Positions 18,290-26,787 of a stretch of DNA of 64,000 nucleotides are shown piece by piece. How positions within the stretch are numbered: the first letter of the stretch is position 1; each line of letters begins with the position of its first letter. The stretch lies in contig NZ_JAUSZD010000002.1 in assembly GCF_030817275.1 (NCBI RefSeq), positions 6,262,001 through 6,326,000 of the forward strand. The letters run 5' to 3'. Under the pieces are notes generated by a model that was not told the origin of the DNA, made no database searches, and was given only the letters and a program-made list of their open reading frames with translations. Source of the DNA: Paenibacillus sp. V4I7 (GTDB taxonomy: Bacteria > Bacillota > Bacilli > Paenibacillales > NBRC-103111). A program made the translations under genes and the position numbers.

Positions 18290-19849
18290 TCAGTCCTTTT
18301 TCCCTTGCCGAAATTCGGATGGCGTTCTTCCGGTATACTTCTTGAACTGCTGCGTAAAGTATTTGATATCTTCATATCCAACTCTTCTAGCAACATCACT
18401 GACTTTGGTCTGTGTGCCCTGAAGGATATCCACGGCGCGTTTCATCCGTTCTTGGGTGACGAATTCGATATACGTACAGCCTGTCTCCCGCTTGAACACT
18501 TCGCTAAAATGGTTAGGATTCACATGCACGAAACCAGCCACCTGCTGCAGCGAAATCGGCTGATGCAGATTGTCCCGGATATAGGCAATGGACTTGTGAA
18601 TATACGCGTAGCGATTCTGATCCAAGCCTTGATGAAAACGCGTCATCACGGCAGAAAGCACCTTAAAGACTTCCTCTTCGGGACGCCCTTCCCCCTCATA
18701 GGTAGGCAGTGTGCTAAGAGGAACGGTCCCGTCTTGAGAAGAACTGGCCCGTTCAAGCCATCGATGACCGGCTATGATCATCGACTGCAAATAGCCCTGC
18801 ACCGTAAGCGGCGTCGCTGCGGCATCCTCCATCAGAGCCCTCACCTTCTGGTTCACCCAGTGCCTCAGCTCTGTGGCATTGCCGCTCATCAAGATCGCTG
18901 TAAGCTCCGCTTCCTCCTTCTCCGTGCAAACCGTCCGACCTCCGCTGCGCCCCCTGATATCTTCAACGGCAAACAGTCCATGTGCTCCGAGCAGCCCTTG
19001 ATAAGCAAAAACTTCTTTCGCCGCACGATAAGATTCCCGAAGGCCTTCGCAATTCAGCGTTACGTTTCCAAGCGCTGCGAAAGCCGTGCATTTGAGCGTT
19101 TCGGTAACGCGCTTAAGCGCCTTTGCGAGCCCAGCTTGATCGGTCATCCCGGCTTCGTGACGCACTACAAGCAACAGATGGTCCTTTTTCATCAGCGTAA
19201 CACACGGGAGCAGCTCGAAGAGGATATTCTCTGCGGCTCCTTGCAGAAGCTCTAAGATAGGCGTCTCCCCCCATCCGGACACAGAGATCAGGAGAACTTG
19301 CATGGCTGCAGATTCACCTGACTCAGGGTGAACATCCACACCATTCTTGCTAAACCATATTTGCAGCTGCTCTTGAGCTTCCCTATCATCGTTCAAACCG
19401 CGATTGAGCACACGTTCCAACAACTGATTACGCAGTGCAGCCTGTTGAAGATTATCTTGTTTGATCGACTCCCATTTATCCATGATGTTCTGCTTCGCTT
19501 TCAGCGCAGCTTTAATAATCTCTTCCGGACGACTTGTCTTCAGTAAGTAATCGGTCACACCTTCGCGCAGTGCCTGCTGGGCATAACTGAAATCATCGTA
19601 ACCCGTAAGGATAACGATCTCCGTATCCGGCAGTATCGCTTTCACCTCTCGTGCAAGCTCGATACCGTCCATACCTGACATACGAATATCGGTCAGCACA
19701 ATATGCGGCTTCTCTTCAGGAATGCGCTCTAAAGCCTCTTCAGCAGAAGAGGCGGCCGGAAGCAGATCTAGCCCGAGCTCTTTCCAGTCAATTACCGTAC
19801 AAAGACCTGTTCGTATAATAACCTCATCATCTACAATCAAGATTCTCAT
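18290..19849 (-). CDS. response regulator, YesN type (REC plus AraC HTH)
   Basis: This 519-aa cytoplasmic regulator has an N-terminal receiver domain (VDDEVIIRTGL, LTDIRMSGMDGIEL with the phospho-Asp, LTGYDDFSYAQQAL, LLKTSRPEEI), a long middle region, and a C-terminal AraC/XylS pair of HTH motifs (NPNHFSEVFKRETG, VARRVGYEDIKYFTQQFKK). Its start overlaps the end of the kinase gene by 4 nt (ATGA). It is predicted to activate the adjacent sugar transporter genes when phosphorylated. Confidence 0.93.
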   Translation of the reverse strand: MRILIVDDEVIIRTGLCTVIDWKELGLDLLPAASSAEEALERIPEEKPHIVLTDIRMSGMDGIELAREVKAILPDTEIVILTGYDDFSYAQQALREGVTDYLLKTSRPEEIIKAALKAKQNIMDKWESIKQDNLQQAALRNQLLERVLNRGLNDDREAQEQLQIWFSKNGVDVHPESGESAAMQVLLISVSGWGETPILELLQGAAENILFELLPCVTLMKKDHLLLVVRHEAGMTDQAGLAKALKRVTETLKCTAFAALGNVTLNCEGLRESYRAAKEVFAYQGLLGAHGLFAVEDIRGRSGGRTVCTEKEEAELTAILMSGNATELRHWVNQKVRALMEDAAATPLTVQGYLQSMIIAGHRWLERASSSQDGTVPLSTLPTYEGEGRPEEEVFKVLSAVMTRFHQGLDQNRYAYIHKSIAYIRDNLHQPISLQQVAGFVHVNPNHFSEVFKRETGCTYIEFVTQERMKRAVDILQGTQTKVSDVARRVGYEDIKYFTQQFKKYTGRTPSEFRQGKKD

Positions 19850-21642
19850 GTCGCCAGTTCTCCCATCCCAAGAGGAATTGAAAATGAAATGCTCGTCCCC
19901 ACACCCAGTGTACTCTCAACAATAAGCCCAGACTCTGCGCCATAATGCAGTAACAATCTCCGGTGGACATTGATGAGTCCGTAACTAGTAACAGCTATCT
20001 TTGATTCTTTAGCGACTTCGCTTCGCATACCCAGTTGACGATTGGCCAAAAAGAGCTGATCTTGAATCTCATGAAGCTTCGTCTCCTCCATGCCTATTCC
20101 GGTATCTTCAACAACGAATTTCATTTGACTATCCTGCAGTTCTCCGTGCACATAGACGTAACCCTTCGCTTTTTTCTTCTGGATACCATGAATAAGGCTG
20201 TTCTCAATCAGCGGCTGTAGAAGCAGCTTCAGCATCGAGGTTTGCACCATCGCGGGATCGATAAAAAATTCAATCTCAAACTGGTCTGGGAACCGAATAG
20301 CTTGTATATAGGCATAGTTCTGAGCATGAGAAATTTCCTGCTGAACGGCACAAAACTCCTCGCCCTTATTCAAACTAAATCTTAAAAAATCACTGAGCGC
20401 GCCCACCATTTCAGCAATTTGACGATCCTTATTCATCAAGGCAATCCAGTGTATGGAGGAGAGTGTATTATACAGAAAGTGCGGATTAATCTGCGCCTGC
20501 AGAGCCATAATATCTGCTTCCTTTTTCATCGCCTCGTTCAGCTGTACTTGATCCTTCAGTCTTCCTATCCTTTCACTCAGCTTATTATAACTGTGTACGA
20601 GCAGTCCGACTTCATCGACGCTTTTCACCTCATAGGTAGGAATCGCCTCATCTGGATTCAGATCCTTCAGATACTTGGTCAATTTGGTCAAGGGCTTTGT
20701 TACCCATTGCAAGAAGTAAAGCACCATCCCCATAGCAAGCAGCAGGGCAATTACAATCGTAACGGCTGTCACTGTGAGCACGTAACCATTTTGCTTTTGA
20801 TAAATCTGTGTAGGGATGAAACCGACCAATTTCCAGCCTAGCCGAGGAATCTGACTATACAAAACCGTATGCGGCTGTTCGTCTCTTTTTACGTTTAGCA
20901 CACCGCTTGTCTCCGCTAGCTCCCCCATTTTCGGAAAAACTTCTCCGACAGTTCGTGCTAACCAACTCGGATCGCCACCCGAAATGATCTGATCATATTG
21001 ATCTAACAAAAGAACGAACCCGCTGCTTTCCCAGCCTGAACTTGTCAAATAACGCTCGATCTCTGCCTGATCCAACGAAACGGTAAGCGTACCTAACGTC
21101 TTGAACGTACTGACATCACGAATGGGTCTAACGAGTGAAACGACCTTCTTCGGTCCGTCCGAAGTTTGGTTTTCATACAGCGGGGACCACCATTTTGAAG
21201 CTGGCCTGTAAACGGATTCATATTGCTGTGAAAGAGGATATAATCCTGAATTGGTTATGGTCGTTGTAGAAAGAGCAGGGTTGCCATTTTTCGGTGTAAT
21301 CGTAATGTTGGAGATGTATTTTTTGGAATACGATAAATTCCATAAGGTGCCCACGATAAGTGAATAGCTGTTGACGTCCCCTTCTTCGTTATTGAGATAC
21401 GTTTGAATATCCTTTTGCCCGATCAGAAAGACCGACATATTCTCAACGTCTTGAATAACAAAATCAAGCTTATCCGACACTTGCTTCAGTGTGTTCATCC
21501 CCGCCTGCTTCGCTTTATCCTCCGTCACCGATGTTGCGATGCTATAGGAAACGATCCCCATTGAAAGCAGCGGTAAGACAACTGCGAATAAAATAAGCAA
21601 AGACAGTTTTCGTTTCAGGGATTTGGCAAACCAGCGTCTCAT
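19846..21642 (-). CDS. sensor histidine kinase, YesM type
   Basis: This 598-aa membrane kinase has a first transmembrane segment at about residues 14-35, an extracellular Cache-like sensor region (40-290), a second segment at about 292-312, HAMP, then the His_kinase domain with the phospho-His in QINPHFLYNTL and a HATPase_c domain (LLLQPLIENSLIHGI, EDTGIGM). It pairs with the overlapping YesN gene. AAGGAGGG lies 8 nt before the ATG. The signal is probably a sugar or a wall polysaccharide product. Confidence 0.93.
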   Translation of the reverse strand: MRRWFAKSLKRKLSLLILFAVVLPLLSMGIVSYSIATSVTEDKAKQAGMNTLKQVSDKLDFVIQDVENMSVFLIGQKDIQTYLNNEEGDVNSYSLIVGTLWNLSYSKKYISNITITPKNGNPALSTTTITNSGLYPLSQQYESVYRPASKWWSPLYENQTSDGPKKVVSLVRPIRDVSTFKTLGTLTVSLDQAEIERYLTSSGWESSGFVLLLDQYDQIISGGDPSWLARTVGEVFPKMGELAETSGVLNVKRDEQPHTVLYSQIPRLGWKLVGFIPTQIYQKQNGYVLTVTAVTIVIALLLAMGMVLYFLQWVTKPLTKLTKYLKDLNPDEAIPTYEVKSVDEVGLLVHSYNKLSERIGRLKDQVQLNEAMKKEADIMALQAQINPHFLYNTLSSIHWIALMNKDRQIAEMVGALSDFLRFSLNKGEEFCAVQQEISHAQNYAYIQAIRFPDQFEIEFFIDPAMVQTSMLKLLLQPLIENSLIHGIQKKKAKGYVYVHGELQDSQMKFVVEDTGIGMEETKLHEIQDQLFLANRQLGMRSEVAKESKIAVTSYGLINVHRRLLLHYGAESGLIVESTLGVGTSISFSIPLGMGELAT

Positions 21643-21805
21643 GGGTGATCCCTCCTTCGGTCTTACAATGATCTTTTTTACATAGTACCATGAGCATCGT
21701 CAGAAAATCATACTTTTTTTTAGTTCAACAAACTTTTTGTTTGAAATTCAACCTGTTTGTGTTACCATTTTGCTCAGAATAACCTTACAAGGGGAGATGA
21801 CAGGC

Positions 21806-23578
21806 ATGGAATCAATTCAAGATGAATTTGGGTTTTTGACCGATCTTGTGACAGGACTTGCCGCTCAATTCGGAGACAACTGTGAAGTCGTGCTGCATGA
21901 CCTGACAGGGCCTTACGACAGCTCCATTGTCGCGATTGCAAATGGTCACATCACAGGGCGTAAAGTCGGAGATCCCGGAACGAATCTGGGTTTGGAGCTG
22001 CTGCGGGGTAATCATGTAAACGGCAACAAGTTTAACTACTTAACACAAACCAAAGATGGACGCATTCTGCGCTCCAGTTCGATGTATATGAAAAATAAAG
22101 CAGGCACTATCATTGGCTCACTGTGCATTAACTACGATATCACAGAGCTGATGATCGCAGAGAAAACGCTGCAGACGCTTATACGTCCTGGTGAACAAAC
22201 AGAAGTAAAGGAATCTTTCGTTACGAGTGTGAGCGATCTGCTTGATGCCCTTATTCAAGAGGCACAAGAGCAAGTAGGCAAACCCGTGGCAGTCATGACG
22301 AAAGAAGATAAAATGCGCATGATTCAACTTCTCGATGCCAAAGGTGCTTTTCTTATCAAAAAAGGTGGCGAGAAGATTTGCACCTATTTGAATATTTCAA
22401 AGTATACCCTTTATAGCCACTTAGAAGAAGGGCAAAAGCGCCGTGAAGGAGAGTGTGGAAGGATGATGAAAACGTTGGAGAATTTGGAGACACCTTGCCT
22501 GCTTATAGACACAGAACGCATGGATCGAAATATTCAAGCAATGGCTGATGTCATCAACAAACATCATGTGAAGCTGCGTCCGCATGCAAAGACGCATAAG
22601 CTCCCTTCAGTCGCGCTCCAGCAGATTGAGGCTGGGGCTGTCGGTATCACGGTAGCGAAAGTGTCCGAAGCAGAGGTTATGGCAGCGGGTGGCGTTACCA
22701 ATATTTTCATCGCTTACCCGCTTGTGACTGCAAGCAAGATCGAAAGAGCGATTCGCTTAAGCGAGCAAATCGAGCTGATCGTCGGCGTCGATAGCTTGGC
22801 AGGCGCCCAGCAATTAGAGCAGTGCGCTAGCCGACTTGGCCAATCTCTGCAAGTCCGGCTAGAAATCGATACGGGCTTTCGCAGAACCGGTGTACTCTAC
22901 GAGCAGGCCTCCGCGCTCGCCGCAAAGATTGCCCGCATGCCGCATTTACGGCTGACCGGCATCTATACGTTTCGCGGCTCCCTGCTTGCAGGCAAGCCTA
23001 CCCTCGACGTGGCTGCAGCCGGTCAAGAAGAAGGCACGCTGATGGTGCAGCTGGCCGAGCGTCTTAGAGCGCAGGGCATCGCTATCACGGACGTTAGCGT
23101 CGGATCCACACCGACGGCCGCTTCCGCCGCTGCGGTAGAAGGCGTGACGGAGGTTCGCCCAGGCACCTACGTGTTTTACGATCGGATGCAAGCCCGCTTA
23201 GGCCTCTGCGGCATCGAAGATTGCGCTGGCAGCATGCTCGTCACCGTCGTTAGCCGCCCATCAGCGGATCTCGCGATCATAGATGGCGGCAGCAAAACAT
23301 TCGCTACCGATGTGCAGCCGGATACAAACCCGCTTCAGCTGCGCGGCTTCGGCCACATCATGAACCTAGAAGATGCGCTTCTCGTTCGCTTGTCTGAAGA
23401 GCATGGCATGGTTGAACTTGGGCCAATCGCCCAAGCAGCCAACATACAGGTAGGCGACAAGCTGCGTATTATTCCTAATCACATTTGCAGCACCGTCAAC
23501 CTGCACAATCAGGTTATTATGCAGCGCGGTGATGCTTATGAGCGCTTGCCGGTGCTTGCACGAGGTATGTTGGAGTAA
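21806..23578 (+). CDS. in-frame fusion: YheO/DauR-type regulator with D-threonine aldolase/D-serine dehydratase-like enzyme
   Basis: One open frame of 590 aa joins two normally separate proteins. Residues 1 to about 219 are a YheO/DauR regulator: a PAS-like domain (NCEVVLHDLTG, GSLCINYDITELM) and an HTH (KGAFLIKKGGEKICTYLN, ISKYTLYSHLEE). The rest, from 22463 (MMKTLENLETPCLLIDTER), is a complete 371-aa fold-III PLP enzyme with LRPHAKTHK (PLP Lys), EIDTGFRRTG, SVGSTPTA and PNHIC (metal His/Cys) of the D-threonine aldolase/D-serine dehydratase family. GGAGAG and GGAAGG stand just before the internal ATGATG, so a free enzyme could also be made. I start at 21806 because GGGGAG is 9 nt upstream. 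Confidence 0.88.
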   Translation: MESIQDEFGFLTDLVTGLAAQFGDNCEVVLHDLTGPYDSSIVAIANGHITGRKVGDPGTNLGLELLRGNHVNGNKFNYLTQTKDGRILRSSSMYMKNKAGTIIGSLCINYDITELMIAEKTLQTLIRPGEQTEVKESFVTSVSDLLDALIQEAQEQVGKPVAVMTKEDKMRMIQLLDAKGAFLIKKGGEKICTYLNISKYTLYSHLEEGQKRREGECGRMMKTLENLETPCLLIDTERMDRNIQAMADVINKHHVKLRPHAKTHKLPSVALQQIEAGAVGITVAKVSEAEVMAAGGVTNIFIAYPLVTASKIERAIRLSEQIELIVGVDSLAGAQQLEQCASRLGQSLQVRLEIDTGFRRTGVLYEQASALAAKIARMPHLRLTGIYTFRGSLLAGKPTLDVAAAGQEEGTLMVQLAERLRAQGIAITDVSVGSTPTAASAAAVEGVTEVRPGTYVFYDRMQARLGLCGIEDCAGSMLVTVVSRPSADLAIIDGGSKTFATDVQPDTNPLQLRGFGHIMNLEDALLVRLSEEHGMVELGPIAQAANIQVGDKLRIIPNHICSTVNLHNQVIMQRGDAYERLPVLARGMLE

Positions 23579-24060
23579 GCAATCAGGCAGCATTACTGCC
23601 GGATTAAGAGACCGTCGATTCATTCATCCAATCTTGTTCTACATGGAGGAGTCTTAAATCGAAATCCATCGTCATACTTGAGGTTGACGGATGAATGAAT
23701 GGAAGGATGAATCCCTATTCTCGGTTGAATGATGTTGGTAATTGCAACAATTGCTGCCTAAATCCCGCCTGTTTCCCTCGATGTTGCATAATGTACAACA
23801 ATTGAGCCCCATATAGGTCATTTCGCAACAAAAGGGTTCGAAATGTTGCACAAACTACAACTTCAACATGCCAAAATGCCTTTGGGAGTGGGAATTGTTG
23901 CAGAAAATACAACATTGGCAACCAGGATGCTCACTTTCATGTATTAGTCGCTGAATGACTTTATTACCGAAAACTGGCGACCATGGATCCTGAGTAAAGA
24001 GGCATAACAAATGAATCGAAAGACTCGATTTAATCATCCAATGACTTGGAGGTCAATACT
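23579..24060. other. intergenic region with inverted repeat and palindrome array, no gene
   Basis: No convincing coding frame is present. The stretch contains a 12-bp inverted repeat (ATTCATTCATCC at 23618-23629 and GGATGAATGAAT at 23689-23700) and four TGTTGCA-type units at 23731-23917. Confidence 0.7.
23731..23917. repeat. array of four TGTTGCA palindromic units (locus 2)
   Basis: Units at 23731-23753 (GATGTTGGTAATTGCAACAA), 23780-23804 (GATGTTGCATAATGTACAAC), 23840-23864 (AATGTTGCA ... TACAACTT) and 23891-23917 (AATTGTTGCA ... TACAACATT). The core matches locus 1 at 14471-14665, with spacing of about 50-60 nt. An extra half unit (CGCAACA) lies at 23824. Confidence 0.85.
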
Positions 24061-24525
24061 ATGTCCCAAATTGAACAACGTCTACAAGAGCTAGGCATCA
24101 CACTTCCCCCATCCCCAGAACCACGTTTCACGTATCTTCCTTGCAATCAAACTGGGAATCTCATTTATTTATCCGGTCAGGATTGTCGTATTAACGGCGA
24201 GCTGATGTATGAAGGTAAACTTGGCCGTGAAGTATCCATCGAGCAAGGACAAGCAGCAGCTCGTCAAACCATTATCAATTGCTTATCTGTTATGAAGGGA
24301 TATCTGGGAGATTTGGATCGAGTTGTTAAAGTCGTGAAAATGCTTGCTTTCGTCAACAGCGCACCGGGCTTTGGCGATCAACCCTATGTCATCAACGGCG
24401 CGTCCGACTTGCTTGTGGAAGTGTTCGGTGAGCAGGGTAAACATGCTCGTTCAGCAATTGGTACAAGCGATCTGCCCTTTCACACACCGGTGGAAATTGA
24501 ACTTATCTTAGAAGTGCGAGATTAG
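24061..24525 (+). CDS. RidA/YjgF family protein
   Basis: This 154-aa protein belongs to the RidA (Rid) superfamily, which hydrolyses reactive enamine/imine intermediates made by PLP enzymes such as dehydratases and racemases. Motifs include LIYLSGQ near residue 37, and HARSAIGTSDLP with the expected Arg and the following VEIELI strand. GGAGG lies 8 nt before this ATG; the TTG 15 nt earlier overlaps that site and is rejected. It lies downstream of the PLP enzyme fusion, which fits a role in clearing its by-products, although about 480 nt and a repeat array separate them. Confidence 0.88.
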   Translation: MSQIEQRLQELGITLPPSPEPRFTYLPCNQTGNLIYLSGQDCRINGELMYEGKLGREVSIEQGQAAARQTIINCLSVMKGYLGDLDRVVKVVKMLAFVNSAPGFGDQPYVINGASDLLVEVFGEQGKHARSAIGTSDLPFHTPVEIELILEVRD

Positions 24526-24543
24526 GCACTAGAATAAAGAAAA

Positions 24544-24566
24544 ACCGTCAGGATCAACCTGACGGT
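24544..24566. terminator. hairpin after the RidA gene
   Basis: ACCGTCAGG and CCTGACGGT form a perfect 9-bp stem with a five-base loop. No T-run follows on plus; an A-run precedes it, so the canonical terminator orientation is minus. Confidence 0.5.
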
Positions 24567-24677
24567 CCAATTAGCCTTACTTATGGTAAGGTTCACCGTA
24601 AACACTATAACGGCTAAAAAGGGCATCCTTTTGGACAATGTCATTAAGTTAAGGCGAAAGGCCAAAATCAAGAAAAA

Positions 24678-24713
24678 GAGCAGGTTATCGAAAAGATAAC
24701 CCGCTCTTTTTTT
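24678..24713 (+). terminator. terminator inside the IS left end
   Basis: GAGCAGGTTATC and GATAACCCGCTC pair over 12 bp, followed by eight T. It would stop outside transcription before the transposase gene. Confidence 0.85.
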
Positions 24714-24793
24714 ACGTCCAAAAGAAAAAAGAACTTGACAAGCAGTTGGAAATGTGTGGCGAAGCCCCTTGAAAAAACGAGGAGGTTACGCCA

Positions 24794-26116
24794 ATGGATG
24801 AGTACTCGAATTCGCTAAAAGAAACACTGACATCCCTCATACGAGAAATGTCAGCTGCACCAGCACCTTTTGTCAAAAACCCCGAAAAAGATTTTACCCG
24901 AAAGAAAAAGCTTCCCTTTGAAACGGTTATGCAACTCCTGATCTCAATGGGGGGCAACAGCTTATATAAGGAACTCTTGGAATCGCAGGGCTATGACGTA
25001 AATACCGCAACCACCTCTGCATTTGTCCAACAGAGGAATAAAATCCTGCCATCTGCTGTGGAATTCTTGTTTCACGAATTTACGCAATCGTATACCGATA
25101 TCAAGGACTACCGTGGGTATCGATTACTTGCCGTTGACGGTTCGGATTTGCATATCGCAACTGACTCTGCGGACACGGACACCTATTTTCAAAGTCAACC
25201 GAACACAAAAGGCTATAACCTTCTGCATTTGAACACAGCCTATGACTTGTGCAATAGACTTTACGTGGATGCGATTATTCAGCCACGAAGGTTGAGCAAT
25301 GAGGGAAGGGCGCTGGCTGCTATGGTTGACCGTTCCCCCATCAAGGGCAAAACCATTGTTACTGCCGATAGAGGTTATGAAAGTTACAACAATTTCGCTC
25401 ATATTGAACGAAAAGGGTGGAATTATGTCATACGGGTAAAGGATTTGGATTCCAGTGGTATTCTTTCGGGTTTGTGTTTGCCCTCTGGCGGAGCGTTTGA
25501 TCTGGACGTTCATCTGACACTCACCAAAAAACAAACCAAAGAGGTCAGGGCTCATCCCGAGATTTACAAGTTCGTCCCTTCCACGTCTACCTTTGATTTT
25601 TTGGATTTGCATGAGAACTTGTTTTACCCGATTTCCTTTCGGGTTGTTCGTTTCGTCTTGCCAAATGGCGCTTATGAAACCGTCATTACGAATCTTTCTG
25701 CCGCTGATTTCCCACCCGATGAAATCAAGTCCATTTACAACATGCGATGGGGCATCGAAACCTCTTTCAGGGCATTAAAATACACGGTAGGTCTGACGAA
25801 TTTTCACGCAAAGAGACAAGAGTCCATCACCCAAGAGATTTTCGCAAGAATGATCATGTACAATTTCGCTGAAATGATTACCTCGCACGTAGTCATTTCC
25901 CAAATGGATAAACGGCACCAATACCAAGTCAACTTCACAGTTGCCGTTCACGTTTGTAGACATTTCCTGCGCTCAAGGGACGATGAACCCCCGCCCGATG
26001 TTGAAGCACTGATTCGCAAAAACATTTTGCCGATTCGACCCATCCGCCCAGGACAGCAGAATACGCGCAAAATCCGCTACAAATCCGTTGTTAGCTTCGT
26101 CTACAGAGTAGCATAA
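24794..26116 (+). CDS. IS4 family transposase
   Basis: This is an intact 440-aa DDE transposase. The first Asp is in LAVDGSD (residue about 116), the second in TADRGYES (about 195), and the catalytic Glu in the IS4 signature YNMRWGIETSFRALK (Y-2-R-3-E-6-K, about 315-329). GAGGAGGTTACGCC precedes the ATG. It lies wholly inside terminal inverted repeats. No frameshift is visible, so the element may be active. Confidence 0.93.
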   Translation: MDEYSNSLKETLTSLIREMSAAPAPFVKNPEKDFTRKKKLPFETVMQLLISMGGNSLYKELLESQGYDVNTATTSAFVQQRNKILPSAVEFLFHEFTQSYTDIKDYRGYRLLAVDGSDLHIATDSADTDTYFQSQPNTKGYNLLHLNTAYDLCNRLYVDAIIQPRRLSNEGRALAAMVDRSPIKGKTIVTADRGYESYNNFAHIERKGWNYVIRVKDLDSSGILSGLCLPSGGAFDLDVHLTLTKKQTKEVRAHPEIYKFVPSTSTFDFLDLHENLFYPISFRVVRFVLPNGAYETVITNLSAADFPPDEIKSIYNMRWGIETSFRALKYTVGLTNFHAKRQESITQEIFARMIMYNFAEMITSHVVISQMDKRHQYQVNFTVAVHVCRHFLRSRDDEPPPDVEALIRKNILPIRPIRPGQQNTRKIRYKSVVSFVYRVA

Positions 26117-26140
26117 TTCGTTTCATATGAACATTTTTTT

Positions 26141-26230
26141 AAGCGGAAAGTTCATCCGCTTTGTTTGCTGTACGCTTTTTCCTTGCTGGCGCAAGAAAAC
26201 AAACGGCACAGGGCTTTTCCCATGCCGTTT
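26141..26230. terminator. two hairpins after the transposase gene
   Basis: AAGCGGA and TCCGCTT pair at 26141-26161. AAACGGCA and TGCCGTTT pair at 26201-26230, with CAGGG...CCCAT inside. Both lie within the IS right end and probably end transposase transcription. Confidence 0.5.
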
Positions 26231-26305
26231 TGGATTCTATTTTTATTCACGGTCTTGTCTTTGAGCCTAACTTAATGACATTGTCCTTTTGGATGCCCTT
26301 AGCAA

Positions 26306-26648
26306 TTACAAATCCGACAATTTCCCGCCATAATTCCCAATCGCTTCAGCAACAATTTTGTGTACATTACGAAGGAATTGTAAGCTCGCGTCATTCATTT
26401 GAGGGATTGTTCCAAGTATCGGCACAACGTCTTGGTAAAAATTATCAATCTCTCTCGCTCTGACTTTGAATGAACCGGTACCCTTCAAGTCATACATATA
26501 TAAGCCCACTTATCACGATGTTCTGTCCAAAGTGTTGAGTATTCCACTAAATGGATGTAGCGAGATTTATAAGGAAATTACCTAAATGTGATGCCAGCAC
26601 TCCAATAAATTCAGAAATAGGAGTCAACTGTGCATAATGATCAGCCAT
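26306..26648 (-). pseudogene. frameshifted relic of an unknown gene beside the IS
   Basis: Reading the minus strand from an ATG at 26648, three coherent peptide pieces follow each other in different frames: MADHYAQLTPISEFIGVLAS and on to INLA, then RYIHLVEYSTLWTEHRDKWAY, then YDLKGTGSFKVRAREIDNFY and so on to GGKLSDL before a stop. Removing two bases in the TATATAT run restores the second junction. About 110 aa in total. I do not recognise the family. No good ribosome site is visible. It stops 6 nt before the IS end. Confidence 0.55.
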
Positions 26649-26787
26649 TTACGAAAGAAACGGTTTTTACATTTTGCTCAAGGAAGCGGCGACGTCCCGC
26701 TGTCCATCTTCTCCTTTTCGGGATCCGCCATCAGTTCTGAACTCCTCGATTGTCTCGGGTCCGCCTTCTTTACGCCTTAATTATAGA

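Larger units (their letters stand above)
24619..26300 (+). mobile_element. complete IS4-type insertion sequence
   Basis: Terminal inverted repeats lie at 24621-24655 (starting GGGCATCC, ending TTAAGGC) and 26264-26298 (starting GCCTAACTT, ending GGATGCCC). They match over about 34 bp with a few mismatches, and two further bases (AA/TT) may extend them to 24619 and 26300. The element is about 1.68 kb with one intact transposase. I see no obvious target duplication in the flanks. It carries a terminator hairpin in front of the transposase and two hairpins after it. Confidence 0.9.

Noticed and set aside
18305-19255. Plus-strand frame of 316 codons
   Set aside because: Antisense to the YesN-type regulator; no start signal or family.
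24600-26320. Target site duplication around the IS element
   Set aside because: Compared flanking bases on both sides and found no matching direct repeat.
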